Shown here: in pieces, positions 32,216 to 45,240 of the stretch
How positions within the stretch are numbered: the stretch's first letter is position 1
How the letters are laid out: each line of letters opens with the position of its first letter
Assembly (NCBI RefSeq): GCF_040958095.1
Contig: NC_091217.1
Location: forward strand, 12,275,215-12,339,214
Direction: 5' to 3'
Source of the DNA: Procambarus clarkii
Taxonomy: Eukaryota > Arthropoda > Malacostraca > Decapoda > Cambaridae
Length of the DNA stretch: 64,000 nucleotides
Made by a program: the position numbers and the translations under genes
Notes under the pieces: generated by a model
What the model was told of the DNA's origin: nothing
The model's input: the letters and a program-made list of their open reading frames with translations, nothing else
Database searches by the model: none

Positions 32216-32520
32216 ACCTCTACCGTTGAAAAGCAGAGGTGCAACAGGTACTCAGAGAGAACTCTATCAACATCAGAGGCCCGAGACTGTTCAACACGCT
32301 TCCGCTACACATAAGGGGCATAACTGGCAATCCCCTCACAGTGTTCAAGAGAGAACTGGATAAGCACCTCCAAAGGATACCTGATCAACCAGGCTGTGAC
32401 TCATACGTCAGGCTGCGAGCAGCCGCGTCCAACAGCCTGGTTGATCAGTCCGGCAACCAGGAGGCCTGGTCGACGACCGGGCCGCGGGGACGCTAAGCCC
32501 CTGAAGCACCACAAGGTAAC
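32216..32520 (+). mobile_element. CR1/L2-type LINE 3' end
   Basis: The frame reads INIRGPRLFNTLPLHIRGIT, then FKRELDKHLQRIPDQPGC and AAASNSLVDQS, the same C-terminus as the LINE at 4974-7742. The end (GGAGGCCTGGTCGACGACCG, then GCGGGGACGCTAAGCCCCTG) is shared with the SINE at 9785-10031. Confidence 0.85.
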
Positions 32521-32619
32521 TGTAGTGGCCTCGACGAGGACAGGAAGCCGGCGGCTTGTCAAAGGTTCCTCCTCCCCCCCCCCCCATTTGCTCTGATGAT
32601 TTTTTTCAGCTGGGTTTTA

Positions 32620-33290
32620 AAATGTAAAAGTTTTGGTATTTACGGCTTCGGCGGGTAGGCGGTTCCATAGTTTATAGCCTTGTTGGTGAAAAGGCATCTC
32701 CAGTTTTCAGTCCTGCACTGGGGCTTGCTGAACTTGAAACCGTTGCTCCTTGTTTGTGTTACATCTGACCTTTTGAAGAAGTTGTCTGGATCAACATCCT
32801 CCAAATCGTTCAGTATTTTAAAGGTTTCGATGAGATCCGCCTTGTCATGCCTGGTTTGTAATGTTAGCCCTGAGGCCCTCAATCATTCCTGGTGTGAGTT
32901 GACTTAGTTCTGGAATGATTTTTGTCGCCCGGGGTTGTACTTTCTCAAAAGCAGCTATGTCCTCCTGAAGATGAAGATAAGGTCTCCATGCTTAGATACA
33001 ATAATCCAATTGGGTTCGCACCGGAGATTTGTGCAGTTAAATAACAACTTTTTTTCCTTAAAGTCAAGGGTACGCTTGATTATTCCAAGGGTTTGGTTAG
33101 CTCTTTATTAACTACTGCTCCTACCTGTTCCGCAGCTTTCTCAGCGAATGGTGGATTTTGACTCCAAGGTCCTTTCCTTTATCAATCTGCTGCAAGGTAA
33201 TGTTATAAAGTTGGCAGTTGTGACGTGGGTTATGCCCCACATGCAAGGTCTTGCATTTTCAATGAAAGTATTTTCTGATCTAGTATCATG
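32620..33290 (-). mobile_element. Decayed LINE C-terminal region
   Basis: Minus-strand frames read DLGVKIHHSLRK, LDYCI, KVQPRATKIIPELSQLTPG, then FKILNDLEDVDPDNFF and RSNGFKFSKPQCR, the LINE region after the polymerase domain. There are several stops. Its 5' edge abuts Gypsy sequence at about 33290. Confidence 0.7.
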
Positions 33291-35188
33291 CTCTTCCTCA
33301 TTCTCCCCGCATACAATAATGTCATCTAAAAAGCTAGCCACACCCTCAATGTTTACTAACAATTGGGACATGAATCTCTGAAAAATTGCGGGAGAGGAGG
33401 AGAGTCGAAAAGGAAGTCTTTTATATTTAAATAGCATATAGGAGTATTAATCACTAAAAATTTATGGTTCTCCTCATCTACAGGAATTTGCAAGTAAGCA
33501 TCATTCAGGTCAATCTTAGAAAAAATTGCCCCTCTTGCAAACCACTGACAACAACTCGTCTATCTTGAGTAATGGGTATTTTTCGCAATGGATTCTATTG
33601 TTTAATTCCTTAAAATCTGCACAGATTCTAATGGATTTACGGTCTGCCTTCACCACTGGTACAATTGTGTCTGCCCACTCATTATGTGTAACTGGCTCCA
33701 AGATGCCTTCTGCCTCATATGCCTTTTCAGGGCTGATTCGACCAGTTGCTTGTAATGGAACGGAACTGTTCTTGCATTGAAGAATTTAGGTGAAGCCCCA
33801 CTTTTCAGGTAAATGTTTGTAACCATGATATTAATTGGCTAACCCGCATCCACTGAATATTTTTTCAACATATCTTCGGCACTATTGATCTTTTTATTTA
33901 TAGAGAATTCATCCAGGCCCGCCAAGAAAATTACCACTTTTTCCACGAGATCCTTATCACATAGGCTAGGATTATGTGAATCCACTACATAAAAACCCTG
34001 GAGAAATTCTTTCCTATTATAACCTACTTTTGCTGACACCTTGCCATAGACTTTAATCGGTACATTATCGTATGCACTTAATGATTTTCCACAGGGTTTT
34101 ACATTTAATTACAAGGTATCTGCCCAATCTTTAGACAGTGTTAACACTGCAGCACCAGTGTCCAGTTGCAAGGAAACTAACTTCCCATTAATTACAAAAT
34201 TCACCACTTGTGACTTCACCGAACATACCTCTTCTTTCACCGAATATAGTCTGCTGTCCTCACCTGCAGCTTCTTCAAACAGTTTACCTTCCTCTACTGC
34301 CTTGACCACAGTACCACTACCTCTTCTTCCTGCCTTCCATGATCGTTTCTTTTCCAAGGCCTTGATATTTTTTTCAAGTATTCTCTGCACACTTTCCTCA
34401 AATGCTCTTTCTTGTCACAAAAGTTGGACATATAGTCCTTAAAACTTGTAGTTGCTACTACTGTGATTGTACCCACAATTTTTACATCTTGTTTGATCCT
34501 GTACGACCATAATTTCTTGGGTAGTAGATTTCTTACCTCCGAAAGCCCTTTCTATGTTTAAAATCTTCTCTGGCACTGTCCATGAAATCATCGATTGTAA
34601 ATCCAAGTTTTCCACCACCAGGTTAGGGAAAAATATCTCATTTTCTACTGCCATGAACAACTGATCCCACACCCGGCAATCAAACTTGTGTTCCAATATT
34701 GCAGTTGTTAGCCAACGTCTTCAATTCCGCATATAAATCCTGTAAGGATTCCTGCTGTTGTTTCGTCTTCTTCTGGAAATCTATCAAACACCTGTGATAT
34801 GAAGGTTTCACTACATAATGACGTTTAAGCAGGGTAATCAGGTCTTCATAGGTCTTCGTGTGGGGTACCTCAGGAGCCCACACGTTACCCAAGACACCAT
34901 ATACTGTTGTACCCAGTGAAACTAAGCACCGCTTTCTTATTTGCGACATCCTTAATCCCACAGTACTGGAAGTTTGCTTCCAGCAGACTCAGCCATAGGT
35001 ACAACGAGATCTTGGTAGTATCAAACGACTCCTTGGCAATAAGTGCTTAGGCAGCCATGGGGTTAAACAACTGACTGTTGTCAAAATTCTTCCACCCGTC
35101 CACACGACATACTCTGCTCTCTCCTGATCCTACTCACCTCGTCTTGTACCCCGGCTCTCTGCCTTAGGTGTTAATAATCCTCGTCGCC
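33291..35188 (-). pseudogene. Decayed Ty3/Gypsy gag-pol
   Basis: Minus-strand pieces in order: gag (34961-34680; RCLVSLGTTVYGVLGNVW), a zinc knuckle (CKNCGYNHSSSNY, near 34445), a protease (34172-34109; LQLDTGAAVLTLSKDW with the DTGA active site) and a reverse transcriptase (33701-33516, RICADFKELNNRIHCEKYPL; 33437-33285, LPFRLSSSPAIFQRFM and ASFLDDIIVCGEN with the LDD box). At 35188 the strand reads TTATTACAGTGGCGACGAGG, an LTR end next to a primer-binding-like region. Frameshifts and stops separate the pieces, and RNase H and integrase are missing. It is inert. Confidence 0.88.
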
Positions 35189-36640
35189 ACTGTAATAATT
35201 TGCCAAGAAGAGAAACGAACGTGTGATCCACATGGCGTTTATTCAACAACCACAAAACATGACGTCACCGGGTATAGGTGCCATGAATACAAATGAGTAT
35301 CGGATCTTAATGTTACAAACCTAATCTTAAGTGACCTTAATCCTAACAATACTACTATCTTGAAACTAAGTACGTACGAATTCGTGACTATTGACGACCG
35401 TCACAATATGTACTATCTAAACAGGAGGATGAGTTGTATATTTGGCTCTCCTCTCCTCTCTAAACATATGAAACGTGTTGAGAAGAAGCCTGGCATGATT
35501 AGCTGCTGATATTTCATCAGTAATATACTTTTCTAAAGGTTATTTGAACGATAATTAACAACGATGCGTCACGAGGAGAGTTATCAATAATGTTTTCCTC
35601 AGAGGGAGCATGCCGGGTGCTGGACTCTTGCACCATTTGCTGCAGGATCTTGTTGGTGATGGCCGCTGTGATGGCTGCTCTCAACACATCTCGCTGTCTC
35701 AAGCTCTGTGTCTACGATGTGAGTACACAACGCGGCCATCCGGCATCGCTAATACTCACTATCATTTAAAACCACCGTTTTTGTAAATGAATGTTTAACT
35801 AGATATAGGCAGAATCTTTTTTTTCAAACTGCGTGTAACTCGAAAGAATGCCAACGGGTTGATTAAGCATTGCTTTGTCTGAGATGGTAGAACTCCAGCG
35901 AGGAAGACTTACACTAGTAGAACCATTTAAATAACCACTGATGCCAACCAACCTCAGTCATTCTTACCCACTGAGGGTTATCAGCTAATAATGATTATTA
36001 ATTATATATGTCAGGCCTATATCGAGGTTCCAGCCCCCCCCCCTTCCCCACAGGATGCAGCTTCACAACAAGCTGACTAACTTCTGTGTACTATACTTAC
36101 TGCTAGGTGAACAGAGGAATTAAGTGATAGTAAATGCTTCCAAACATTCCTGACCCACCTGGGATCACCACCTAATCTTATATTTCAAGTTCACCAGCGT
36201 TTATTTACTTAATAACTACTGGAATAATATATTACTATGCAAAATCTAATTATCATTTCACAAAAACGACATTTATTACAAGTTACAAGCAGAAACTGCA
36301 TATATAGCTAACATGAAGGACTCGCCAGCACAAATATGTTTATTATTAAATTCTGATCCACCAGTTTGTGTAGTAGAGGCTAACTACAGTTATATACAGT
36401 TTACGGGAAGCTACAACTGGTCTGGAGGTGTTGTAGTTTGAGGCGGTGTTTTTTGTAAGATTTTTGCTCTTTAATGCCTTCCTGAATCCCGGCGTAGTCG
36501 CCACAAAGATGGTAAGAACGAAAACTTTGGTACTTCGTAAATCTGGCCCCAGGTTACATTACCAGACTCAATAACTGACGAACTACGATATTTTAAATTA
36601 ACTAAATTTATTGTAAACATTAGGACGCCTCCCAGAGCTA
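35189..36640. other. Probable Gypsy LTR then unassigned sequence
   Basis: The first part must contain the 5' LTR of the minus-strand Gypsy remnant, because its end lies at 35188, but I could not find the other border. From about 35700 to 36640 there is no recognisable gene; a poly-C run is at 36035-36045. Confidence 0.35.
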
Positions 36641-38480
36641 CGAATATGGACCTGCTTGGAAAGCGGATAAATTTCTGGATAAAGGAAATACGTCTGTCGC
36701 CCCTTCTTGGGTCGGCTGCGCGCGCAAAGAATGGGGGATATTTTAGCTGGTGCTCTGACACCGCTCTTCCTTGTTCCCTGTGGCTGTGCTTACCCCCTAG
36801 CATCTACGTGTACAGCCCTGGAAAAGTGACAGCCACAGGTAAGCTTCTCATCTCCAGCGGGTGCTGTCCCCGGCTACCCTCCCCCCCAGGCGGAGGTTCA
36901 GCTTCTGGGTGCAATTCCTGGCAGAGGCACGCCAATGCAACATCCTGTTATCCCTATGTGTGCATTCCTAGATATGTGTTACCCACGGGTTGGCTTCTCA
37001 GCACCTACGTTTGAATTACTGGACATTGGAATTCCCCAGCGAAGATTTTGGCATTTTCTGACTTACTCTGCCCTTGGTCTAAGTGCTTCGCAGGTCCTCT
37101 TGATTTTTTCTGGTTCCCCCCTCCCTTTTCGTGTCTTCTGCGGATATATTTTCCTTTTGATGTTTGCACTTAGTTGCTGGGTACCTGGGTTGGTATTATG
37201 CTGTCTTCCGCTACTCACTTGTCCACAGTTCGAGCTGGTCCGCTGTCCTCTCCTGGACTACGGCAAATGCAGGTCACTGTTGCAGCGCACTGTGTTTTTT
37301 CTGTTTTGTTTAATTTAATGCAATTGCTCTCCAGTTTACACAGCGTTTTGTTCCCCTCGACTCGCCCTGGCGGGTCTGGCCAGTCCACGACTCCTAATTG
37401 ATGTTCTGCTCGTTTTTGTTCAGGGACTCACAGCTGAACCAATCGGGGTACAGCTAAGCCCGTTGCCCTGCAACTTCACCGTGGGACAGTGAACACTATC
37501 ATCCTCAACTCACTTCAACCATCAACTAGGCAAGCCTACCAGCATAAGTGGAATGAATATGCAAGTTATGCGGTAGTGTGCGGGTATCGGGAAATTCTCC
37601 TCTCCGCACCTTTACACGTGCTCGCCGATTGCCTGCAGTTCTTGGTCTCACGGGGGCTAGCTTACCATACCATATGGTCTTACCTCATGGCTACAGCCTT
37701 CATGGTCAAACTGCATGGAAGGAGAGACCCCGCTCGTTCTTTCCTGGTACTGCAACTACTCAAGGGAGCCCGGAATGCATCACAGGTTGCGGGCGCTACT
37801 GCACACATGCCCATAACGTGAAAACTCCTGCGCAACCTGTTGGCTGTGCTAGGAACTACCTGCACAACAAAGTATGGGAAACACTGCTATAGGGGGCTCT
37901 TCGCCTTAGCTTATCACGCTTGCATACATGCAGGGGAGGCTGTGCATACCGCAGGTCAGCACTCACACTGCCCGGAACCACTTCAGCTCTCGAGTAGTAA
38001 TGCCATAATAACCTTCGCATCCTACAAGCACAGCGCAAGCAAGACGCCGACCCTGCACCTGCGGGCCAACCCCTCGGTGCACACATTGCCCTGTGCGGGC
38101 GCTGAAAAAGCTCATCAAGAGACGGGATACACGTCCGGGGCCCTTATTCATGCACAGGGATGGGAGCCCGGTCACACTGCGAGATTTCGCTAGAATACTC
38201 CACTCTTCACTTGGGGCACTTGGCATTCCGAAGCAAAATTACGTGTTGCACTCATTCCGAATTGACAGGGCTATGCAAAATGCACAGGGATAACCCCTCC
38301 AACGGAGACCATCAAGGCGGTGGGGAGATGGAGGAGTGAGGCTTTTAGTTATTACGTCAGATGTGATGCAGTAGTGTTACCCCCGTGAGGGGGTTTCAGC
38401 TGGCCGCTACCAGCTAACGCTGCCCTTCGGGTTGGGTGGTTTCGTGTCTGCTGGAACCTCCCAAAGTGTAATGTCCCACT
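36640..38480 (+). mobile_element. DIRS-like element remnant with tyrosine recombinase
   Basis: The plus strand carries a recombinase pseudogene (37489-38390) preceded by GC-rich leader sequence and followed by CTAACGCTGCCCTTCGGGTT and GGAACCTCCCAAAGTGTA, an end like that at 29265. Gag and reverse transcriptase are not found in the preceding kilobase, so this is a 5'-deleted copy. Confidence 0.65.
37489..38390 (+). pseudogene. DIRS tyrosine recombinase, frameshifted
   Basis: The N-terminal part reads SLQPSTRQAYQHKWNEYASY and VLADCLQFLVSRGLAYHTIW, the core-binding domain of a tyrosine recombinase. The catalytic part has HSFRI near 38250 and, two frames on, ETIKAVGRWRSEAFSYYVR, whose second tyrosine is the expected nucleophile. 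At least two frameshifts (about 37820 and 38290) break the frame, and the residues after HSFRI are not the usual GAA. DIRS elements use this enzyme to integrate circular DNA. This copy is dead. Confidence 0.78.
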
Positions 38481-39300
38481 TCTGGCCGTAAAGGTAATTG
38501 CATAGCTTAGTAAAAAAAATTACATAGCTCTCTAATTGCAAACTTTGCAAAGCTGTAAGGTTAAATTTTTAGTGTCATTTAGGTGCTACTATGTGTAATT
38601 TTAAATACTTTATGATTTTACTCATGGTAATTACCCCCGGTAACTATCTCATGTTTTCTAGGTTATTTCCTTTACCATACATTTATGATACAAATTTTAT
38701 GGTACAAACTTTGCGATCTTAATTCGTCATGTATCGGTATGTTAATGACTTCATCTTACAATTGGTACAATCGTTTTGGTACTTACTCTACGGTCATAAA
38801 CCGTTATTTACTTTGTAGTACCTATTTGTGCTTGCGGGGGTTGAGATTTGGCTCTTTGGTCCCGCCTCTCAACTGTCAATCAACTGGTAACTCAATCAAC
38901 TTTGTGTACTCTGTTAATTACTATTGTGTTCTTTATGTAAGTTAAAAGTCATATTTTAGTTCTTATGTCATGGAACTTTATACTTACGTCTACTGGTAAC
39001 TATTGTAAGTTGTCTGCACATTACTTAGTCTATTAAATTTACAACTGTTACTTAGTCTACTAAATTTATAACTGTTACTTAGTCTATCAAATTACAATTT
39101 TGTATTGTACTTTATATTACAAAATTTTATTATTAAAAGTCCTCCATGTATTGCGAGTTTCCTTTAAGCCAGAAAATCAGCAGCACCGCAGACAGTGCCG
39201 TGACCATCACAGGTGTTACTGCCGCGGCTGTTGTAAAGGCCGTGGCAGAGCTAGACACTAAAATTTCCATGTTGCAGAGATTGTTACTAACATTTCACAG
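38480..39300. other. AT-rich unassigned region with a LINE tail scrap
   Basis: 38815-38890 matches the 3' end of the LINEs at 52.7 kb (GTGCTTGCGGGGGTTGAG, then TTTGGTCCCGCCTCTCAAC). At 39010-39110 a roughly 28-bp unit with ACTTAGTCTA and TAAATTTA is repeated three times. I see no gene. Confidence 0.5.
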
Positions 39301-40505
39301 TTGCACAAGATTATTTATTTATTGATATATATAAAAAAGTTACAATGGGTTTATGAGAGCACATAGCATTGATGATTTTACATTATTGTAAAGTCACTAG
39401 CAAGCATAGCGTTTCGGGCAGGTCCTTAATCTAACAGATAATTTTAAGTAGCGAATTTGTAGAAAATTTGAAAAAAGTTAACAGATACAGTGTAAGAAAA
39501 TTTTCAGAAAATTAGTAGGTACATTTTAGTCAAATTTGAGGATTATCAACAGGTACATTGTAGCATAATTTGATGATTATTTCTAGGTACATATTGTAGT
39601 AAAAATTGCGTTCAACATAACAACCACGATATAAGATGATGGCATTGATTACAACGGTAAAGTTATATGGCTTAGGCACATATTTTGGGGTAGTGGGTAG
39701 CACACGATACAGTGCGAGTGTGAAGCACTAGGTAGATTTATTTTAGTTCATTTATTATGCACCCCATACCCATCTTGTGGGCGGTAGTGGAAAGGGTTAC
39801 AGAGGCACATAATGGGCTCAGGGACTGAACCACACAATTCACTTGGCTAAGAAAGTTACAATCTTGATGAGCTAGTTACAACATTCAGTACAAGTCACAT
39901 TATCAATGGGTTCAAGACCGTCCACAAGTACAGTTTCTAAATTAAGCAATTGATATATGTGGAGAGCTAATGTCACAATTTATGTTTGTCCTGCACACCG
40001 CCCCCATCCAGTGGGCAGCGGTGGATAGGTTACAATCACTCGGTTACTACCTACAGTTAGCAAACTGGGGATATTTGGCTAAAATTTCTGGTAGCAGATC
40101 ATTTTGAATAAAATCTTTACACATCGTTGGAACATTGGTTATAGAATTGTCTCTGAATTCACGTATCTTTTCGCACTCCACGACATAATGAAGGAGGGTG
40201 TGCGAATAATTTTGACACCGTTTACATTTGGTCAGGTCTACATCAGCAAATAATGAGAATTCCCAGAGATATTTGTAACCGAGTCTAAGCCGAGCAGTTG
40301 TAACATCTAGAAGTCTGCTGATTTTATTGGTAGAAAACTGTGAGGATGAAATTAGGTACTTTTTGGTGATACTTTTGAATAATGGATAGGTTGGACAGCT
40401 TTATAATTTGTTTGCGAGCGAGTTCCATAGACTAGGTCCCTTTATTTGCATAGTGTGTTTACACAGATTTAGTTTGACCCTGTTGATATTAAAGATATAT
40501 ATATT
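39300..40505 (-). mobile_element. LINE fragment interrupted by an I-like LINE
   Basis: 40505-40334 and 39736-39300 together resemble the LINE in SYF1 intron 1 (GAGGATGAAATTAGGTA, and TTTCGGGCAGGTCCTTAATC near 39412). The interval between them is another LINE, inserted with a 6-bp duplication. It lies just upstream of the receptor exon at 40692. Confidence 0.7.
39737..40328 (-). mobile_element. I-like LINE 3' end with target duplication
   Basis: It matches 951-1580 in the same orientation: the CCACCGCTGCCCACTGGATG block, the PQFANC-like C-terminus and a knuckle coding region. GGTAGA occurs on both sides (39731-39736 and 40329-40334). It is 5'-truncated. Confidence 0.82.
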
Positions 40506-40691
40506 TTACCCAACAGTAAAATGGGTACCTGGTTGTTAAACGATTTGGCGGGTCGTATTCCGGGGAACATGGGATTAAGGACTTGCCCGAAACACTACGC
40601 GTGCTGGTGGCTGTACAAGAATGTAAGAACTCTTGTATATATAAATAAATATAAAAATATAAATGTTATCACTGATATTTCACTATTGCAG

Positions 40692-40792
40692 TTTTGGCCG
40701 TTCATCTTCTTGAATGCGAGCTACCCGCCCTACGAGGTGAAGGGGTCGCTGGTGGAGACCATGCACATCTTCGCTCACAAGCTGGGCTTCTG
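40692..40792 (+). CDS. Ionotropic receptor exon: start of S1 ligand-binding lobe
   Basis: Ionotropic receptors (IRs) are arthropod ligand-gated cation channels derived from glutamate receptors and used mainly in chemosensory neurons. This exon encodes FWPFIFLNASYPPYEVKGSL then VETMHIFAHKLGF, the typical PPY start of the S1 lobe and its first helix. It is bounded by an acceptor (attgcag) and a donor (TG|gtgagt), is 101 bp, entered in phase 0 and left in phase 2. Upstream exons with the signal peptide and amino-terminal region are not found. The next exon is at 42696. Confidence 0.85.
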
Positions 40793-42695
40793 GTGAGTCC
40801 TTCGCCTCATCCACCGAGGAACTAGAAACGACTCAACCTCCACTAAGTGTGCGATCACTTAGTCGTTGAATCGCTGCTAGGTAGTTTACTAGTCCGTCCC
40901 TCGGAGGCCGCAACGCCCTTCACGGATTTACGTTTTCCCTAGCGTTTCGGGTCGTCTAACAACGCCCTCGGATAAATCTCTTGGCGTCCCACAGATAAAT
41001 CCGCCCAGACAGCCCACCAGGAACTGCTGTTAAGAGTATGGTGGCTCCCAACACCTCTGAATCAATTACAATGGATCGAGTAAGGTATCCAGTCCAATCA
41101 ATTCAAAGCGGTCTCCTACTCAATAAATCTGAACAGCCTAACTTACTAACTAATCCTTAATCGTATCAGCCCGCACGACCCCCAAGATTTGTCAATCCCC
41201 ACTCAACCGCACTGTTGTGAGGCGCACTGCTAATCCTGGCCCGCGGCCTGTGGCTGTCCTCCCTAGCATCTACGCACGTGTCTGAATGGCTAGATGCGTG
41301 AATCTTTCAACAATTTCAAACAAAATTGTTGAAACCACCGCTGTGCACCATTGTAACTCTGATGTCACCATTGTAACACGGATGTCACCAATGTAACCCG
41401 GTCCTTAATCTTTATTCACTTCTCAAACCAAGGGACCCCCAGAACTATACTTGAGCCGACCCCACGCCACGTGGTCTTAAGCTGTTGACCGACTTAAGAT
41501 TCTACAACCTTATGACGTGAAACAGACTTCTAGCAAAACTCTAGAATCGCCTTGCGCTACCACCACCAGACCATTACCACTGAGCAATGGCCGAGGTCTG
41601 GATCGATCATGCTAATCAATAAGCCTCGGGGCTTGATCCCCACTAGTAATATATGAAATTGGATTTACGTTAAGTGTGGAATTAATTAAAATCAAAGGGA
41701 TAATGAATTCTGATTCGGTGTTAGAATCGGCGCCCAACTCAACTCGGCCTCTCAGACTACCCACGTGGTACGGGACAATGTACATAAATTACATAAAATG
41801 GAAATTAATAAAAAAAGACAATTTAATAGCCAAATGATTTATTAAAAAACTAAATAAAATCTAAAAATCAAAACACTTCCTACATGACTCGGCAATGAGT
41901 TGAACTCCTGCCCTATACCAAACTCTTATAGCACTACCTCGAGGCGACCCAGATGTTAGTGCTAGGTCTTGGGCTAATGATTGAGGCCACCTGCCCGGGC
42001 CGCTCCTGGAACCACACTGTCCTTCCCACATGTCCCTCTACCCAGAACCCAGAGCAGAGTATTCTTCCACCTAGTTTACTAAGTTGCTAGCAAGGCTTAA
42101 GTTTAACAACTAATCTCTGTTGTACTGAACGACCCAGATTGGTTGAATTCTTTTAACTGAAGTTAATTACACAAGCATCTTAGGGAAGGGCTATTTTCGA
42201 TTACAAACTGGCTATTTGACCTTTGAGAAATAGTGGACGTGGAAACTGATGACCTGTGACCTCAGGTCGTCCAAATTGTTCCGCGCCCAAGTCTAGTGCC
42301 GCTAGTGACGTCACTGATGGTGACTTAACTCATTATCCTAACAATCAGGATACTCTTGATACTATAAACAGGAATATTATACAATTTGAATGAAGACTAA
42401 TTTCTCTAAAGTACTGAATAAGGTGGAATAATACATTATACGAAATTGTGAACAAAGGCGGCAGTTATTTTCACCGCCAATTCCCCCCCCCCCCCCGGGG
42501 ATTCGACCATTGGCTTGGGGTCAGGTCCCTACCCGTGGGTTCTAGAACATTCTGGATCCTTCCTACAACAACTAGTTTGTTACAACACCACCTCTCATAA
42601 CACTGACACACACACACACCACCTCCCACAACACTGACACACACACCACACACAACACTGATATCCAGACTAATATACTGAGGTCTGTGTTGCAG
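40793..42695 (+). other. Receptor intron, no recognised gene
   Basis: The sequence is mostly unassigned. It includes three near copies of CACCATTGTAAC-like sequence at 41347-41400, a poly-C run (42483-42496) and CA-rich short repeats (42600-42660). Possible LTR-like sequence could not be bounded. Confidence 0.45.
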
Positions 42696-42786
42696 TTTCG
42701 AGTACGTGGTGCCAGAATCCCTTGTGTATGGCATCGAGCTTCCCAATGGCACCTGGACTGGCTTAATGGGTCAACTGACACGCCGG
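42696..42786 (+). CDS. Ionotropic receptor exon: S1 lobe, middle part
   Basis: Joined in phase to the exon at 40692-40792, it reads CFEYVVPESLVYGIE then LPNGTWTGLMGQLTRR. The NGTWTGLMGQL motif is the S1 signature of IRs (compare WxGMxGxL). It is 91 bp long, with an acceptor tgttgcag and a donor CGG|gtaagg, entering in phase 2 and leaving in phase 0. A 28-bp minisatellite begins directly after the donor. Confidence 0.88.
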
Positions 42787-42787
42787 G

Positions 42788-43137
42788 TAAGGTCCTGGCT
42801 TAGTGTGTCCTGTGATACTCTCCTGGCCTAATGTGTCCTGTGATACTCTCCTGGCTTAGTGACTCCTGTGATACTCTCCTGGCTTAGTGACTCCTGTGAT
42901 ACTCTCCTGGCTTAGTGACTCCTGTGTTACTCTCCTGGCTTAGTGACTCCTGTGTTACTCTCCTGGCTTAGTGACTCCTGTGTTACTCTCCTGGCTTAGT
43001 GACTCCTGTGTTACTCTCCTGGCTTAGTGACTCCTGTGTTACTCTCCTGGCTTAGTGACTCCTGTGTTACTCTCCTGGCTTAGTGACTCCTGTGTTACTC
43101 TCCTGGCTTAGTGACTCCTGTGATACTTATTATAGAC
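42788..43137 (+). repeat. 28-bp minisatellite, first block
   Basis: About 12 units with the core CTCTCCTGGCTTAGTGACTC, spaced by exactly 28 bp. The first units are variants (GTGTGTCC, CCTAATG). It starts at the splice donor of the receptor exon and stops at TGATACT, where a 2.1-kb insertion begins. Confidence 0.95.
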
Positions 43138-45240
43138 TGTGGGTTGGTTGATGTTGTCGTCGTTGATCCTTCTCTATGGACAACCCAACCCACAACTCGG
43201 TAGAGTGTTTATACTAGGAGATCACCCTTGGCACTTCTGGCTCTTGGAGAGGGGCTCAACGTCACACGTTTAGGGGATGCGGCTCCAACACTTAGCCTCG
43301 TTGTCACGTGCACACACCCACTCGAGCCGCTGTGACTCCCCACTCTCTCCTTATGAGATATGATCTCCTCAATCCCCTATGACTTACTAGTATTATCTCC
43401 TACCCTGCCCACAGCAGTGGTTCCTGGTTCTTTCTCTCTCTCTCTCTCTTCTTCTGTACTATTTCATGGGAAGCCTCACTAGGACAAGGGCAAACACCAG
43501 CAAATCGGGATACATTTACTGGACAAAGCACATACACGATACATACACACATATAACAATAATGAATCCTATACTCTATAATATTACAATCAGGTTGCAC
43601 TCCAACACCATCAGAACTCTTATCATTAGCTTATCAAGTGGTATCCTATCTCCTGGTTCACCACCTGATACTATCAACCTCCTCAAGTTGATCAAGTCTA
43701 CATACACTGTTGCACCATCAGCAAGATAATATATATATATATAGAAAATCAGCGTTTGAATGCAATAACATGTATCAGTATAAATGTTCATTGATACACA
43801 ACAATGATCAATCGATCACTCTGTCAGTCCTGGAACGCATACATCTGTAGGTAATCCAGCCTACGACTGTAACTCTAAACTTCAGTGTAAAACACTCCTT
43901 GACATAAGAATGCCAACAATCACTCACCTCTCACTGCGTCTTGCACGCTAATGACAACCAAACACTATCAATTCCCTACAAGTAATCCACCAGAACTCCC
44001 CTTCCACCTCTGGAAGTTCACTACCCTAATATCCTTAGGTTCTTCCGGGCTTCACTACCAGGATCCTCTGCAGCTCCTCCAGGCTGCTATCATGAAGTTT
44101 CCTCGAGCAACTACGGTGCTTCACCCTTCTGCTAGGTTCCTCCACAGCTCTCTTGGCTGCTACACCATGAAGTTTCCTCGAGCAACTATGGTGCTTCTCC
44201 ACCTCTACAGAAGCATGTGACACTCCTCTTCACTGCTTCTCCTCACAGCTCGAGGTCCTCTGCTTCACTACCATGGAGTCTCATCAATTACTTCATCTAG
44301 GCTGGCTTCGAAGTTCTCAGCAACTTCTTCCCCAAAGACAAACCTGCAACCCATCGACACTCCAATAAAATGTTTCCCCTTTAACACATAAACAAAACTA
44401 ATCACGCAATATGTTTGTCTCCAACCTCTATCTGTCCTCTACATACAGTGAGAGTGGACTCCCCCGTTTTGGGCGGGTCCATACTCCACCTCGCCTGGCG
44501 GCGGTCCTCACTCGCTGGGAGGGTCCTCCTCCGTCAGGAGCCAGGCTCCCTCAGTCGCCCGCCAGCGCTCAGAGGGGATGGACGTCGCTCCGTGTTCCTC
44601 CCTCTCCACTCTCTTATTTCAGGCCTTCTGCCTTATTAAAACATGTCTAACTTATAAATAAACATCGTTACTGTCGCTGGGCACACGACCAACTACAAGC
44701 AATCACTATGAACTGGCGTATATCGTGCTTACCACAGATCGTCTGGTCGAGGGCGCTTCTTCCTCTGACGAGGCTTGGTCAGGGCGCTCCACGGCCCACA
44801 ATAATGCCTCCGGGCGGCTTAATATTCACTAATTATCGCCCACGACTTGAGACCACACGTCCCCGGCTCGATTCTACAGCTGGTACGTCTGCACACTTCT
44901 CTTCTCTTCGAGATATATCACTAGGGGTTCCCTTCTGACGGGAGCTCAAACGGAGCGCGGCTTCCCCCTGCGATGTCTGGCACTCAAGTGAGGTCAAGGT
45001 CCTCCGGAAGCGAGCCTCACGCCTCCAGCAAAATGTCCACATCTCCTCGCCAGTCATTTATCTGTTTTCTTCTTCATTGCCCATAATCTCAAATTGTTTT
45101 ACATATCCAACCAGCCATTTTACATATGGGTTATCACCTCAATATTTGCTAGACCTTCTAGTTAGGTCAGGCTTGACGAATAACTCTCAAGAAGGGAGAC
45201 TCGTTTCTCCTGCAGGCTGAGATCATAACATACTCTCCTG
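43138..45240. mobile_element. 2.1-kb insertion splitting the minisatellite
   Basis: The minisatellite breaks at TACT (43134-43137) and resumes at TACT (45241-45244), so the insert has a 4-bp duplication. On the minus strand it would begin TGTTATGATCTCAGCC and end GTCTATAATA, so it may be a solo LTR, although the last bases are not the usual CA. It has no coding frame of note. It contains a partial tandem duplication around TGAAGTTTCCTCGAGCAACT (44093 and 44168). Confidence 0.65.

Noticed and set aside
36646-37401. Two protein genes upstream of the recombinase remnant
   Set aside because: The frames overlap, lack motifs and vary in composition; they are more likely leader sequence of the DIRS-like element.
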